Part shown: piece after piece, positions 9,162 through 18,287 of the stretch
Layout: each line of letters begins with the position of its first letter
Numbering within the stretch: position 1 is the first letter of the stretch
Assembly: GCF_008298015.1 (NCBI RefSeq)
Contig: NZ_VTPX01000022.1
Span: forward strand, 1-38,087
Reading direction: 5' to 3'
Length of the DNA: 38,087 nucleotides
From: Salinicola corii
GTDB taxonomy: Bacteria > Pseudomonadota > Gammaproteobacteria > Pseudomonadales > Halomonadaceae
Translations under genes and position numbers: made by a program
Notes under the pieces: model-generated
Told to the model about the DNA's origin: nothing
The model's database searches: none
Seen by the model: the letters and a program-made list of their open reading frames with translations, nothing else

Positions 9162-9190
9162 AAAGAGCCCTGCCACTGGCGGGGCTCTTT
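9162..9190. terminator. Bidirectional terminator between cysH and cysB
   Basis: AAAGAGCCC (9162-9170) pairs perfectly with GGGCTCTTT (9182-9190), and the stem extends inward. Short T runs occur on both strands. It lies between convergent cysH and cysB and can serve both. Confidence 0.75.
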
Positions 9191-9228
9191 GCGTTCGGAC
9201 GCGTGTCGGGATCCAGGGAAACCAATCC

Positions 9229-10257
<1,029 letters not shown>

Positions 10258-10302
10258 TTACGCAATAAGTCGCGGGGCGTGAAGGCCAAAAAATTGCCAT
10301 TA

Positions 10303-10330
10303 TTGGGTATGAAAAAAAGACGTTTAATAA
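10303..10330 (+). promoter_or_regulatory. Possible promoter for the thioredoxin gene
   Basis: TTGGGT (10303-10308) and TAATAA (10325-10330) are 16 bases apart, about 110 bases before the thioredoxin start. The stretch is A-rich and lies in the 242-base divergent gap between cysB and the thioredoxin gene. Confidence 0.35.
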
Positions 10331-10439
10331 CCTGGCGCTATCGTTCCGATAAGCCGTGAGATTTGCCAGCACCCTGTGCAAGGGCTAACATCGCCTCCAT
10401 CAGCTCGAAAAGAGCACAATGTCTCCAGGAGTTAACGTC

Positions 10440-10763
10440 ATGTCCAACAACGTCGATGTCACCACCGCCAATTTCGAACAGGAAGTGCTGAACGCGGACA
10501 AACCGGTCCTGCTCAAATTCTGGGCGCCGTGGTGCGGCCCCTGCAAGATGATGGCGCCCGTCGTCGACGAAGTCGCCGACGAGAAAGCGGATGACATCAA
10601 GGTCGTCAGCGTCAACGTAGACGACGCCCCGGAAATCGCGTCCGAACACGGTGTCCGTGGTGTTCCCACCGTGATGCTGTTCAAGTCCGGCGCCAAGGTG
10701 GCATCACTGGTCGGCGCCCAGTCCAAATCCCAGTTGACGCAGTTCCTCGAACAGAACGGCTGA
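10440..10763 (+). CDS. trxA: Thioredoxin
   Basis: This 107-residue thioredoxin has the active site WCGPC (cysteines 32 and 35) and the cis-proline loop GVPTV. It reduces protein disulfides in the cytoplasm and is the electron donor for PAPS reductase and ribonucleotide reductase. The ATG at 10440 is chosen over the in-frame ATG at 10419 because AGGAG lies 8 bases before it and the length then matches E. coli TrxA (109). The gene is monocistronic, followed by a strong terminator. It is not next to rho, the usual trxA neighbour in gammaproteobacteria, but stands beside cysB and cysH. It may therefore be the main thioredoxin relocated, or an additional one. Confidence 0.93.
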   Translation: MSNNVDVTTANFEQEVLNADKPVLLKFWAPWCGPCKMMAPVVDEVADEKADDIKVVSVNVDDAPEIASEHGVRGVPTVMLFKSGAKVASLVGAQSKSQLTQFLEQNG

Positions 10764-10789
10764 GCTCTCGACACGTCTGCCTCGACAAG

Positions 10790-10817
10790 GCCGCGCTCCC
10801 GGGAGCGCGGCTTTTTT
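10790..10817 (+). terminator. Intrinsic terminator of the thioredoxin gene
   Basis: A perfect inverted repeat GCCGCGCTCCC/GGGAGCGCGGC (10790-10811) is followed by TTTTTT (10812-10817). It lies 27 bases after the thioredoxin stop. Confidence 0.92.
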
Positions 10818-10858
10818 GTGCTTGAAGCAGCAAGACCGACCGGGTCGAGTCACGGGCG

Positions 10859-11965
10859 CTATTCGACCTCCTCCTCCAGTTCGTCCAGCGCTTCCTGGAC
10901 CTTGCGCTGGCGACGACGGCGGCGCTCCGAAGGACTCAGCATCTTGGCGATCCAGCGTGTCTCGGGATGGCTATCCAGCGCAATCTTGAGCGTCATGGTC
11001 AGAGGAACCGATAGCAGCATTCCCACCGGCCCCAGGATCCACCCCCAGACCACCAGTGAGAGAAAGGCGACCAACGTCGAGAGCCCCATCGTCCGCCCCA
11101 TGACACGTGGCTCGACGATATTGCCCAGCACGAAGTTGATGGTCAGGTAGGCGCCCGCCAGCGTCATCGCTTTCACGATCCCTCCTTCCGGCATCGCCAG
11201 CGTCAGCAACACCGGTGGTACCGCGGCCAGCACCGAACCTATGTTGGGGATGTAGTTGAGAATGAAAGCCAGCGCACCCCAGAGCAAGGCGAACTCGACG
11301 CCGACGAGCCAGGCCGAGATGGTGACCAGCACACCGGTGACCAGGCTGATCGCCGTCTTCACTGCCATGTAGCGCTTGAGGTTGTAGCTGAACTCCGTGA
11401 ATCGCTCCAGGCTCGGCCCCGGATTGGTTAGCGCCCTGGCCACCTTCTGTCGGAAATCCAGCGTCTCGAAGAGCATGAAGTTGACCATCAGCAGGATGAC
11501 CAGACTCTGAGACAGCACCAGACCTAGCCCACTAATAAATCCGGACACCCAGTTTTGATCTCCGGAGTCGTCGACCATGCTGGACAACTGCTGTGGAGAG
11601 ACCGAAAACCCCTGGTTCGCCAGCCACTCCAGCAACGTCAGATAGTGGCCTTCCAGCTGCTTCTGCATCTCGGGCCAGCTGTCCATGAACATCGTGAAGC
11701 TATTGCCCAGCAAGGTACCGAACAGCGCCAGCAATCCTCCCAGTATCAGCAGAGTGATCAGGACTGCCGCGTAGGAATTGACGCCGCGTCGATAGAGCCA
11801 ATGGACCGGCGAGGTGCAGATCACCGCAACGAACAGAGACAGCAGAATCGGTATGATGAGACTTTCCGCAGCGCGCATTCCAGCGATGATGATCGTCAGC
11901 GATGCCAACGTCAGCATCAGATTGAAGGGAACGCTACGAAAAGAGGGTTCCTGTCCGGTCGACAT
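10859..11965 (-). CDS. AI-2E family permease
   Basis: This 368-residue polytopic membrane protein belongs to the AI-2E (YhhT/TqsA/PerM) family. Some members export autoinducer-2 or act as sodium/proton antiporters, so the function here is open. Typical features are the N-terminal paired hydrophobic segments (about 15-75) and a central soluble stretch (about 90-155). The conserved C-terminal block contains NYIPNIGSVLAAVPP, VEPRVMGRTMGLSTLVAFLSLVVWGWILG and GMLLSVPLT. It ends in a highly charged tail, basic then glutamate-rich. The ATG at 11965 is preferred over the upstream start at 12082, since AGGATC precedes it and the upstream residues are unlike the family. It follows pstB on the same strand but a hairpin separates them. 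Confidence 0.88.
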   Translation of the reverse strand: MSTGQEPSFRSVPFNLMLTLASLTIIIAGMRAAESLIIPILLSLFVAVICTSPVHWLYRRGVNSYAAVLITLLILGGLLALFGTLLGNSFTMFMDSWPEMQKQLEGHYLTLLEWLANQGFSVSPQQLSSMVDDSGDQNWVSGFISGLGLVLSQSLVILLMVNFMLFETLDFRQKVARALTNPGPSLERFTEFSYNLKRYMAVKTAISLVTGVLVTISAWLVGVEFALLWGALAFILNYIPNIGSVLAAVPPVLLTLAMPEGGIVKAMTLAGAYLTINFVLGNIVEPRVMGRTMGLSTLVAFLSLVVWGWILGPVGMLLSVPLTMTLKIALDSHPETRWIAKMLSPSERRRRRQRKVQEALDELEEEVE

Positions 11966-12078
11966 AAGCAAGATCCTGGTGGTGCACGTCCTGTGGGCCA
12001 CGACATTAGCACGATCCCGCCACGGGTACGTTGCTGCAGCGCAAAGTGTCTGCAAGCCGGCCTTGCGCCTGACGACAA

Positions 12079-12107
12079 GCACCCCCGAGTCGTCGGCTCG
12101 GGGGTGC
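12079..12107 (-). terminator. Hairpin, probable terminator of the pst operon
   Basis: GCACCCCCGAG (12079-12089) pairs perfectly with CTCGGGGGTGC (12097-12107). It lies about 45 bases after the pstB stop. On the minus strand it is followed by TTGTCGTC, a poor T run, so termination may be partial. Confidence 0.6.
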
Positions 12108-12151
12108 CAGCTTACTTTCCCAGGGTACTTATTGGTTACGATCGTGAGCGA

Positions 12152-12976
12152 TCAGCCATAACGGCCGGTGATGTAATCCTCGGTCCGGGACTCTTTCGGC
12201 TGGGTGAATATCTTGGTGGTGTCATCACACTCGATCAGGCTTCCCAGATACATGAACGCAGTAATATCGGAGATTCGTGCCGCTTGCTGCATGTTGTGCG
12301 TCACGATCACGATCGTGTAGTCCTTCTTGAGCTCGTTGATCAGATCTTCGATATACCCGGTCGAGATCGGGTCCAATGCCGAGGTCGGCTCGTCGAGCAG
12401 AATCACTTCGGGTTTCACTGCGATGGTGCGCGCGATACACAAGCGCTGCTGCTGGCCGCCCGAGAGCGCTTGGCCGCTCTGCTTGAGCTTGTCCTTGACC
12501 TCGTTCCACAGGGCCGCCTTGCGCAATGCCCACTCGACCCGCTCCTCGAGATCACGAGCGGAGAGCTTTTCGTAGAGGCGAATGCCGAACGCGACATTAT
12601 CGAAGACCGACATCGGAAACGGCGTCGGTTTCTGAAACACCATACCGACACGAGATCGCAGCAGGTTGAGGTCGATCCCCGTATCGTAGATATCGTGCTC
12701 GTCGAGCAGGATCTGGCCCTCGGTGCGTATTCCTTCATACAGGTCGTGAATCCGGTTGAAGCAACGGATCAAGGTGGATTTGCCACAACCCGACGGCCCG
12801 ATGAACGCCGTGACCTGGCGCTCGGGAATTTCCATTGTAACATTCTTGATCGCCTGGAACTTTCCATAATAGAGGTTCAGGTCGTTGACGCGCAGCTTGG
12901 TGGCGACCTGCGGTGCGGCTGCCGCTTCAACGGCGCCGGCGTCGCGCTTCTGGTCGAGATGAATATCGGCTGTCAT
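12152..12976 (-). CDS. pstB: Phosphate ABC transporter ATP-binding protein PstB
   Basis: This 274-residue ATPase drives high-affinity phosphate import through PstCA. Walker A is GPSGCGKST (60-68). The PstB-specific CFNRIHDL follows, then the signature [16 protein letters not shown], Walker [17 protein letters not shown], and the H-loop in [14 protein letters not shown]. The N-terminal 25 residues are an alanine-rich extension. It is the last pst gene, 20 bases after pstA. In many proteobacteria phoU follows pstB; here an AI-2E permease follows, so PhoU must be encoded elsewhere if present. Confidence 0.97.
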   Translation of the reverse strand: MTADIHLDQKRDAGAVEAAAAPQVATKLRVNDLNLYYGKFQAIKNVTMEIPERQVTAFIGPSGCGKSTLIRCFNRIHDLYEGIRTEGQILLDEHDIYDTGIDLNLLRSRVGMVFQKPTPFPMSVFDNVAFGIRLYEKLSARDLEERVEWALRKAALWNEVKDKLKQSGQALSGGQQQRLCIARTIAVKPEVILLDEPTSALDPISTGYIEDLINELKKDYTIVIVTHNMQQAARISDITAFMYLGSLIECDDTTKIFTQPKESRTEDYITGRYG

Positions 12977-12996
12977 GGCAGTCTCGCAGCTGGGAA

Positions 12997-13848
12997 TCAG
13001 GAACGCTGGCGCGAGAAGTAGCGCGCCGCAATGTTCAGAATCAGGATGGCAGCGGTCAGGATCAATGCCCCGCCCCAGGCCAGAGCGACCAGGTCGGGAA
13101 TGAAGGCGTTGATCGTCATGTTCTGGTAGATGGTCATCGGCAGGTTGGCCATCTCGCTACCCAAGTCGAAGAAGTTCCACTGGTTGGAATTCAGCGACGT
13201 GAACAGTAACGGCGCCGTCTCGCCGCTGATGCGTGCAAACCCCAGAAGAATCCCGGTCATGATGCCGGCACGAGCACCGCTGTAGCAGACTCGCACGATG
13301 ATCCACCAGCGATGGGCCCCCAGCGCAGCGGCAGCTTCTCGCAACGAGTTGGGGATCAACCGCAACATGTCTTCCGTCGAACGAATGACAACCGGCACGA
13401 TGATGACCGTCAACGCCAATACGCCGGCCCAGCCGGAAAAGTTGCCCATCGGGACCACCACCACGGCATAGATGAACAAGCCGATGATGATAGAAGGCGC
13501 CGAAAGCAGGATATCGTTGATGAAACGAATCACCTTGGCCATCAAGCCCTTGCCGCTGTATTCCGCCAGCCAGGTACCGGCGGCGACACCGATCACGGTC
13601 CCGATCACCGTGGCGGCACAGGTCATAACGAAAGTCCCCCAGATCGCGTTGCCCAGCCCCCCGCCATTCATGCGGGTGCGCTCGACGAAGGTCGACGGCG
13701 AGATCGCCCCGATCCCCTTGGTCACCAGGGTGAAGAGAATGGCGAAAAGAAAGACGAAACCGATCAGCGTCGCTAGTTGGCAGAGCACCATCACCAACTG
13801 GTTGAGGCGCTTGCGGCGACGATAGAGTGGCGTTTGATTGATATCCAT
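12997..13848 (-). CDS. pstA: Phosphate ABC transporter permease PstA
   Basis: This 283-residue inner-membrane permease (E. coli PstA has 296) forms the phosphate channel with PstC. It has an N-terminal membrane segment at about 18-45 and the family motif [16 protein letters not shown]. The ABC permease EAA-type loop reads [17 protein letters not shown], which contacts PstB. The tail with [12 protein letters not shown] is typical of PstA. It starts 16 bases after the pstC stop and ends 20 bases before pstB, consistent with one operon. Expression should depend on PhoB through the Pho box before pstS. Confidence 0.95.
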   Translation of the reverse strand: MDINQTPLYRRRKRLNQLVMVLCQLATLIGFVFLFAILFTLVTKGIGAISPSTFVERTRMNGGGLGNAIWGTFVMTCAATVIGTVIGVAAGTWLAEYSGKGLMAKVIRFINDILLSAPSIIIGLFIYAVVVVPMGNFSGWAGVLALTVIIVPVVIRSTEDMLRLIPNSLREAAAALGAHRWWIIVRVCYSGARAGIMTGILLGFARISGETAPLLFTSLNSNQWNFFDLGSEMANLPMTIYQNMTINAFIPDLVALAWGGALILTAAILILNIAARYFSRQRS

Positions 13849-13864
13849 GGTTCTCTCCCGCCGC

Positions 13865-14803
13865 TTAGGCGTGACGACCGGTGCTGTTGCGCAACAGGTA
13901 ACGCGCGAAGGCCAGTACCGCGAAGGTGATCAGGAACAAAATCAGACCCAGCGCCAGCAGCGCCGAACGCTGTGTCCCGTCGGACTCGGAGAACTGGTTG
14001 GCAATCAGTGCCGCAATCGAAGTTCCCTGCCCTGTCAGGGTGGTGCTAAGGAACAGGTTATTGCCGATGACGAACGTCACCGCCATCGTTTCCCCTAGCG
14101 CACGCCCCAGTCCCAGCACGACGCCGCCGACCAGCCCGCCCTTCACCGAGGGCAAGATGACGCGCCGCGTTACCTCCCAGGTGGTGCAGCCCAATCCATA
14201 GGCGGATTCGCGCATGACCGCAGGAACCGTATTGATGACGTCGCGGGCCACGGCCGTAATGAAGGGAATGATCATCACCGCCAGAATGATGCCCGCCGTC
14301 GCCAGACCGGTGCCGGCGGGAAAGACAGAGGGGAACCAGGTGCGCAGCAGCGGTGCCAGCACCTCCATGCCCCACATGCCATAGATAATCGAGGGAATCC
14401 CCGCCAGCAGCTCGATCAAGGTACTCAGCGGCTGGCGCAGGAATCCTGGGCACTGCTCGGTCAGGAAGATCGCAATACCGAACGAAACCGGCACGGCGAT
14501 GACGATAGCGATGAATGACGTCAGCAGCGTTCCGTAGATCGCCGGCAGAGCGCCGAAGACTTCGACGTTCGCCGCCCATCGGTTTTCCGTGAAGAAGTCC
14601 AGTCCATAGCGCTGAATCGCAGGCCAGCTGGAAAACATCAGTGACGCGATGATCGCCCCGAGCAGCAGCAGCACGGCAAAAGCGAAGGCAAACAACGTGC
14701 GCTCGAACCACACATCGATGCGTGCCTTTCGTTGCAGCCGCTTGCGAGTGGCATCGCTGAGATGCCCCAGACCGCTGGCTTGAATCGCGTTGGTGGTGGC
14801 CAT
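13865..14803 (-). CDS. pstC: Phosphate ABC transporter permease PstC
   Basis: This 312-residue permease (E. coli PstC has 319) pairs with PstA. It has an N-terminal membrane segment (about 35-60) and the family stretch RWAANVEVFGALPAIYGTL before the transport domain. LLAGIPSIIYGMWGM follows, as does the EAA-type loop VPAVMRESAYGLGCTTWEVTRR. ALGETMAVTFVIGN near the C-terminus is strongly conserved in PstC. It lies about 105 bases downstream of pstS, a gap with two stable hairpins. The ATG at 14803 fits the family start. Confidence 0.95.
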   Translation of the reverse strand: MATTNAIQASGLGHLSDATRKRLQRKARIDVWFERTLFAFAFAVLLLLGAIIASLMFSSWPAIQRYGLDFFTENRWAANVEVFGALPAIYGTLLTSFIAIVIAVPVSFGIAIFLTEQCPGFLRQPLSTLIELLAGIPSIIYGMWGMEVLAPLLRTWFPSVFPAGTGLATAGIILAVMIIPFITAVARDVINTVPAVMRESAYGLGCTTWEVTRRVILPSVKGGLVGGVVLGLGRALGETMAVTFVIGNNLFLSTTLTGQGTSIAALIANQFSESDGTQRSALLALGLILFLITFAVLAFARYLLRNSTGRHA

Positions 14804-14830
14804 CTTCGTTCCTCAGTCACTTGCCACTGA

Positions 14831-14893
14831 CCGCCTTCAGGCGGGTTCCGATACAGCACCGCGACGGAGGCGGTTTCCCACCTACCGTCGCGG
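14831..14893 (-). other. Two RNA hairpins in the pstS-pstC gap
   Basis: CCGCC/GGCGG with a TTCA loop lies at 14831-14844. A larger perfect 9-bp stem, CCGCGACGG (14859-14867) with CCGTCGCGG (14885-14893), can be extended inward past a bulge by AGG/CCT. Neither has a T run. Such hairpins after a binding-protein gene commonly protect the upstream mRNA or reduce downstream expression, which would raise PstS relative to PstCAB. Confidence 0.55.
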
Positions 14894-14908
14894 CACGTCA
14901 GTCAAAGA

Positions 14909-15952
14909 TCACGGATTCCAGACGGTTTCGCCATTCGGACCCTTGATCTCGCTCCAGTTATCACGAACCATGTCGGCAACGTTTTCCGGCATCGGCACGT
15001 AGTCCAGCTCCTGCGCCATGTCGTTACCGTTGTCGTAGGCCCAGTCGAAGAACTTGAGTGCCTGACCGGCAGCGTCAGCATCCTGGACTTCTTTGTGCAT
15101 CAGGATGAAAGAGGCACCCGTGATCGGCCAGCTCTCGTCGCCCGGCTGGTTGGTCAGCACCAGATACATGCCTGGCGCATCCTTCCAGTCAGCGTTGGCA
15201 GCAGCGGCCATGAACGATTCCATGCTCGGAGCGACGACTTTACCCGCCTGATTCTTCAGGTGCACCAGGCTTAGATCATTCTGCGCGGCGTACGCAAACT
15301 CGACGTAGCCGATCGCACCGTTGGTGTTGGCGATCTGGCTGGCGACCCCTGCATTGGCCTTGGCACCGACGCCTGCCGGCCAAGCGACGGACTTGCCCTC
15401 GCCCACGTTATCGGCGAAGTCTTGGCTGACCTGCGACAGGTAGTGGGTGAAGAGGAAGTTGGTTCCGGAGCCCTCTGCACGGTAGACCGGCGTGATCTGG
15501 GTATCCGGCAGATCCATATCCGGGTTCAGCTCGGCGATGGCGTCGTCGTCCCAGTTGGTGATCTTCCCTTGGTAGATGTCCGCCAGTGTCGGACCGTCCA
15601 GGTTGAGCGAACCACCCTCGATACCCTCGACATGGAACGCGGCGACCACGCCACCCATGACCATAGGCCATTGCATCAGGCCATTCTTGTCCAGTTCTTC
15701 CTTGGTCATCGGCGCATCACTGGCACCGAAGGTGACCGTCTTGGCGACGATCTGCTGGATGCCGCCGCCGGAGCCGATTGCCTGATAGTTGAGGCCGATG
15801 CCGGACTCGTCCTGATAGGCATCCGCCCACTGCGAATAGACCGGGTACGGGAAGGTTGCGCCAGCGCCGGTAATGGCGTCTTGAGCCTGGACACCAGCGG
15901 CGCCCAGGACCAGCGATCCGGAAATGAGCGTTGCGAAGACGTGTTTAAGCAT
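14909..15952 (-). CDS. pstS: Phosphate ABC transporter periplasmic binding protein PstS
   Basis: This 347-residue protein (E. coli PstS precursor has 346) binds phosphate in the periplasm and delivers it to PstCA. The signal peptide spans about residues 1-24 and ends in GVQAQDA. Phosphate-binding motifs follow directly: GAGATFPYPVY, IGSGGGIQQI, FGASDAPM, and YRAEGSGTNFLFTHYL. The ATG at 15952 is chosen over the upstream one at 16015 because a proper signal peptide starts there and AGGATA precedes it. First gene of pstSCAB. A near-consensus Pho box lies about 90 bases upstream, so induction by PhoB under phosphate limitation is expected. Confidence 0.96.
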   Translation of the reverse strand: MLKHVFATLISGSLVLGAAGVQAQDAITGAGATFPYPVYSQWADAYQDESGIGLNYQAIGSGGGIQQIVAKTVTFGASDAPMTKEELDKNGLMQWPMVMGGVVAAFHVEGIEGGSLNLDGPTLADIYQGKITNWDDDAIAELNPDMDLPDTQITPVYRAEGSGTNFLFTHYLSQVSQDFADNVGEGKSVAWPAGVGAKANAGVASQIANTNGAIGYVEFAYAAQNDLSLVHLKNQAGKVVAPSMESFMAAAANADWKDAPGMYLVLTNQPGDESWPITGASFILMHKEVQDADAAGQALKFFDWAYDNGNDMAQELDYVPMPENVADMVRDNWSEIKGPNGETVWNP

Positions 15953-16042
15953 AGCGATATCCTGTTTCCACCTTGGATGCGTGAGCGATAACGACGTTGC
16001 GAAGGTTGCCAACACTCTCAGCGCACACCGTACGTCAGTGTC

Positions 16043-16060
16043 GTGACAGTTTTATGACAA
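16043..16060 (-). promoter_or_regulatory. Pho box of the pst operon (proximal)
   Basis: On the minus strand it reads TTGTCATAAAACTGTCAC: two 7-bp direct repeats with a 4-bp AT spacer, very close to the E. coli PhoB consensus (CTGTCAT-N4-CTGTCAT). It lies about 90 bases before the pstS ATG and points toward it. A weak -10 (TACGGT) follows after 10 bases, as expected when PhoB substitutes for a -35 element. Confidence 0.85.
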
Positions 16061-16110
16061 CGATGTCATCGATGAAAAAGATGACGTCGACAGCCGTGAT
16101 TGTCTGAATG

Positions 16111-16158
16111 AAAAAAACCACCGAACGATCTCCCGAATCCCCAGAGTCGTCGATGGTT
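16111..16158 (-). terminator. Intrinsic terminator upstream of pstS
   Basis: On the minus strand AACCATCGACGA (16158-16147) pairs with TCGTTCGGTGGTT (16128-16116) with one bulged base. The run of seven T (16117-16111) follows. It lies downstream of the efflux gene and of the distal Pho-box cluster but upstream of the proximal Pho box, so it insulates pstS from transcription entering from upstream. Confidence 0.85.
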
Positions 16159-16184
16159 CTTTAGGTGCAGCCTGGAGAGCGTGG

Positions 16185-16239
16185 ATGACAACCTTCGCGG
16201 CACCCACCATGACAAGGTTAAATGACAACAAAATGACAA
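16185..16239 (-). promoter_or_regulatory. Distal Pho-box cluster
   Basis: Four copies of TTGTCAT (minus strand) occur at 16239-16233, 16228-16222, 16215-16209 and 16191-16185. The first two are exactly 11 bases apart (7-4-7), a full Pho box. The others are at 13 and 24 bases. They lie between the efflux gene stop (16281) and the intrinsic terminator at 16111-16158. Confidence 0.7.
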
Positions 16240-16280
16240 GCGTCAAGACGAGTAACGATGACGCCGCTTCAGGTAACGAC

Positions 16281-17495
16281 TCAGGAGGCCGATTCCTCGG
16301 ATGCGGCTCGATGCTTGAGTGCCCGGCCAGCCAGCGCCCGTACCGCGACGTTGCCCAACAGCGTGGCGCCCAGCATCGTCAGCACCGTTGGCCAGGCGCT
16401 GGCCAGTTCGAACGCCCCGACCAGCGCACCGGCAACGGCGCCGCAGGTAAACTGCAGACAGCCCTGCAGCGCCGTTGCCGTGGCACTCATGCGGGGGAAA
16501 TGGTCCAGCATCGACGACATGGCGTTGGGGCTGATCAACCCCTGCATCCCCACGAAAATCACCATCAGTGGGGCGATCGTGAAAATGGAATCCAGACCCG
16601 TTGCCACCATCACAACCAGCAGCACGCCCGCCGTCAACTGAATCCCAAGACCCAGAAGCAGGTTCTGTTGCGGTGTCCGGGTCTTCAGCAACCGGATATT
16701 GAGCCGGCTGGAGGACGCCATGATCAGAATGTTGGCACCGAATACGAAGGGATAAAGCGTGGTCGAGAGCCCGTAGTGCTCCATGTAGAGATAGGGGGAG
16801 CCGGTGATGAACGCGAACATGCCGGCAAAAGACATCGATACCGCCCCGATGTAGCCCATTGCCTCACGGTGGCGCAGTACGCTGACGTAGTTTCCCAGAA
16901 TCTGTCGCGCCGAGGGCGCTCTCGGATCGCGACCATGCGTCTCGGGCAGATAACGCCCAAGCAACCACAGCACGAAAGCGGCGTAGACGGCGAGAAATAG
17001 GAAGATCAGCCACCAATCCGCCAGGTGCAGCAGCGCGCTGCCGATAGCCGGTGCGACCAGTGGCGCCATCATCAGGATCATGACCATGGTCGACATCACC
17101 TTGGCCGCCTCCCGACCGCTGAAGCGATCGCGCACGATGGCGGCGGAATTGACCACGCACGCGCCACCACCCAGCGCCTGCACGAACCGCCATCCCCACA
17201 GCGTCGCCAGCGAGCCCACCTGGGTCAGCGCCAGGCTGGCGACCAGGAAGACGCCCAACCCGATCATCAATACCGGTTTGCGACCGAAACGATCCGACAG
17301 CGGGCCGCAGACCAGTTGCCCGAGCGCGAATCCGAGCAGGAAGACGCTGAGCGACAGCTCGGTATGGTGCACGCTGGCACCGATCGACGTCGCGAGAGCA
17401 GGCATCGCCGGCAGGTAGGCATCGATCGCCAGCGGTGCCAGCGCCGTATTGGCAGCCACCAGCAACGCCAGTCGCCGTGCACTCAAGGTCGTCAC
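16281..17495 (-). CDS. Bcr/CflA-type multidrug MFS transporter
   Basis: This 404-residue major facilitator protein (E. coli Bcr has 396) has about twelve hydrophobic segments. The DHA1/Bcr signature LAIDAYLPAMPALA opens it, and LVCGPLSDRFGRKPVL is the loop 2-3 motif A. VQALGGGACVVNSAAIVRDRF corresponds to motif C and the following loop. Such proteins export drugs such as bicyclomycin or small metabolites by proton antiport; the substrate here is unknown. The GTG at 17495 is chosen because AAGGAG lies 6 bases upstream and the first membrane helix follows at once. The open frame extends 71 codons further upstream with no family resemblance. It is separated from pstS by a terminator. Confidence 0.9.
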   Translation of the reverse strand: MTTLSARRLALLVAANTALAPLAIDAYLPAMPALATSIGASVHHTELSLSVFLLGFALGQLVCGPLSDRFGRKPVLMIGLGVFLVASLALTQVGSLATLWGWRFVQALGGGACVVNSAAIVRDRFSGREAAKVMSTMVMILMMAPLVAPAIGSALLHLADWWLIFLFLAVYAAFVLWLLGRYLPETHGRDPRAPSARQILGNYVSVLRHREAMGYIGAVSMSFAGMFAFITGSPYLYMEHYGLSTTLYPFVFGANILIMASSSRLNIRLLKTRTPQQNLLLGLGIQLTAGVLLVVMVATGLDSIFTIAPLMVIFVGMQGLISPNAMSSMLDHFPRMSATATALQGCLQFTCGAVAGALVGAFELASAWPTVLTMLGATLLGNVAVRALAGRALKHRAASEESAS

Positions 17496-17780
17496 ATGGT
17501 CTCCTTCAAGATCGAGTTTTTGCTGATCGGAATCTCGCCGTCCACGCCGTCCGTCGCCTGCTCCCGGCTTCGAGGCAGCGTTCTCGTGCCCGACCATACG
17601 GAAGGTACCCCGGCGCATCGCCAAAAGCCTCGCCAGCCCGGATAGGCATTCGAGGCCAGGGCGATTCAGCCTAGCATTGAAGATGCACCGCCAACGGGGG
17701 AGGATCACCGACGCAGGCGGCGGCCAACACCCGCTGTGCGGAGCTCGTCATTCGTTACGGCCTGCCCTCGACGGAGCGGC

Positions 17781-18287
17781 TCAACCGTGCGGGGGGGCGT
17801 CGACTCGCTGTGATTCGAGCAGTTCGACGAACGGCTGAAACTCGTGCCGATTGTGCTCGCTCATGTGCATGAGGATGCGGTGGGCTTCCAGGATTCGCTG
17901 CTGGATGTCACTCTCATCGGCTTCGACGTGAGGCAGCTCATCCAGCTCCGCCGGCTCGGTCAGCGGCGCTTCGAGCAGCGTGAAGTAACGCGCGAACCCC
18001 ATGACGTCCAGCATCCGCCGAACGTCCGGGTGCTCGGCGATGATCGTGGGCGGGTCGTCCAATCGCCCCTGGACGGCCATCGCCACCTTGGCCAGGAACC
18101 CCAGTGCAGTGGAGTCGACGTTGGTCGCCTCGCGCAGGTCGACCATCACCGCCCGCAAGCCCGGCAGATCCGCCAGGCGCTGCGCCTCGGCATCCAGTGT
18201 CGCACATAGCGTCAAGCGCACGTCACCGCACAGCTTGAGCACAAATACGCCCGACTCGAAGGCCGCCCTGATCCGCCCTTCAATCAT
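17781..18287 (-). CDS. STAS-domain protein, probable anti-sigma factor antagonist
   Basis: The first ~105 of 168 residues form a STAS domain (GVFVLKLCGDVRLTLC near 13-28). NVDSTALGFLAK carries the likely phosphorylatable Ser59 or Thr60, the site an anti-sigma kinase modifies in SpoIIAA/RsbV-like proteins. About 60 residues follow: an acidic linker (EADESDIQQRILEAHRILMHMSEHN) and a helical end. The ATG at 18287 overlaps the stop of the upstream PP2C regulator gene by 8 bases; a GTG at 18299 is an alternative. The upstream phosphatase is the natural candidate to dephosphorylate it. A matching pair beside mlaA/vacJ exists in Pseudomonas. No anti-sigma kinase is encoded nearby. Confidence 0.85.
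   Translation of the reverse strand: MIEGRIRAAFESGVFVLKLCGDVRLTLCATLDAEAQRLADLPGLRAVMVDLREATNVDSTALGFLAKVAMAVQGRLDDPPTIIAEHPDVRRMLDVMGFARYFTLLEAPLTEPAELDELPHVEADESDIQQRILEAHRILMHMSEHNRHEFQPFVELLESQRVDAPPHG

Larger units (their letters stand above)
15953..16280. other. Intergenic region between pstS and the efflux gene
   Basis: This 328-base gap holds the proximal and distal Pho boxes and an intrinsic terminator, listed separately. An open frame of 64 codons on the minus strand (16052-16246) runs through the Pho repeats and terminator and is probably not coding. Confidence 0.6.

Noticed and set aside
9162-9190. Inverted repeat considered as a CysB operator
   Set aside because: It lies between convergent gene ends with T runs on both strands, which fits a bidirectional terminator better.
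11555-13021. Plus-strand open frame of 488 codons
   Set aside because: Antisense to the AI-2E permease and pstB; no independent support.
16052-16246. 64-codon minus-strand frame in the pstS upstream region
   Set aside because: It runs through the Pho repeats and the intrinsic terminator, starts inside a repeat, and has no ribosome binding site.
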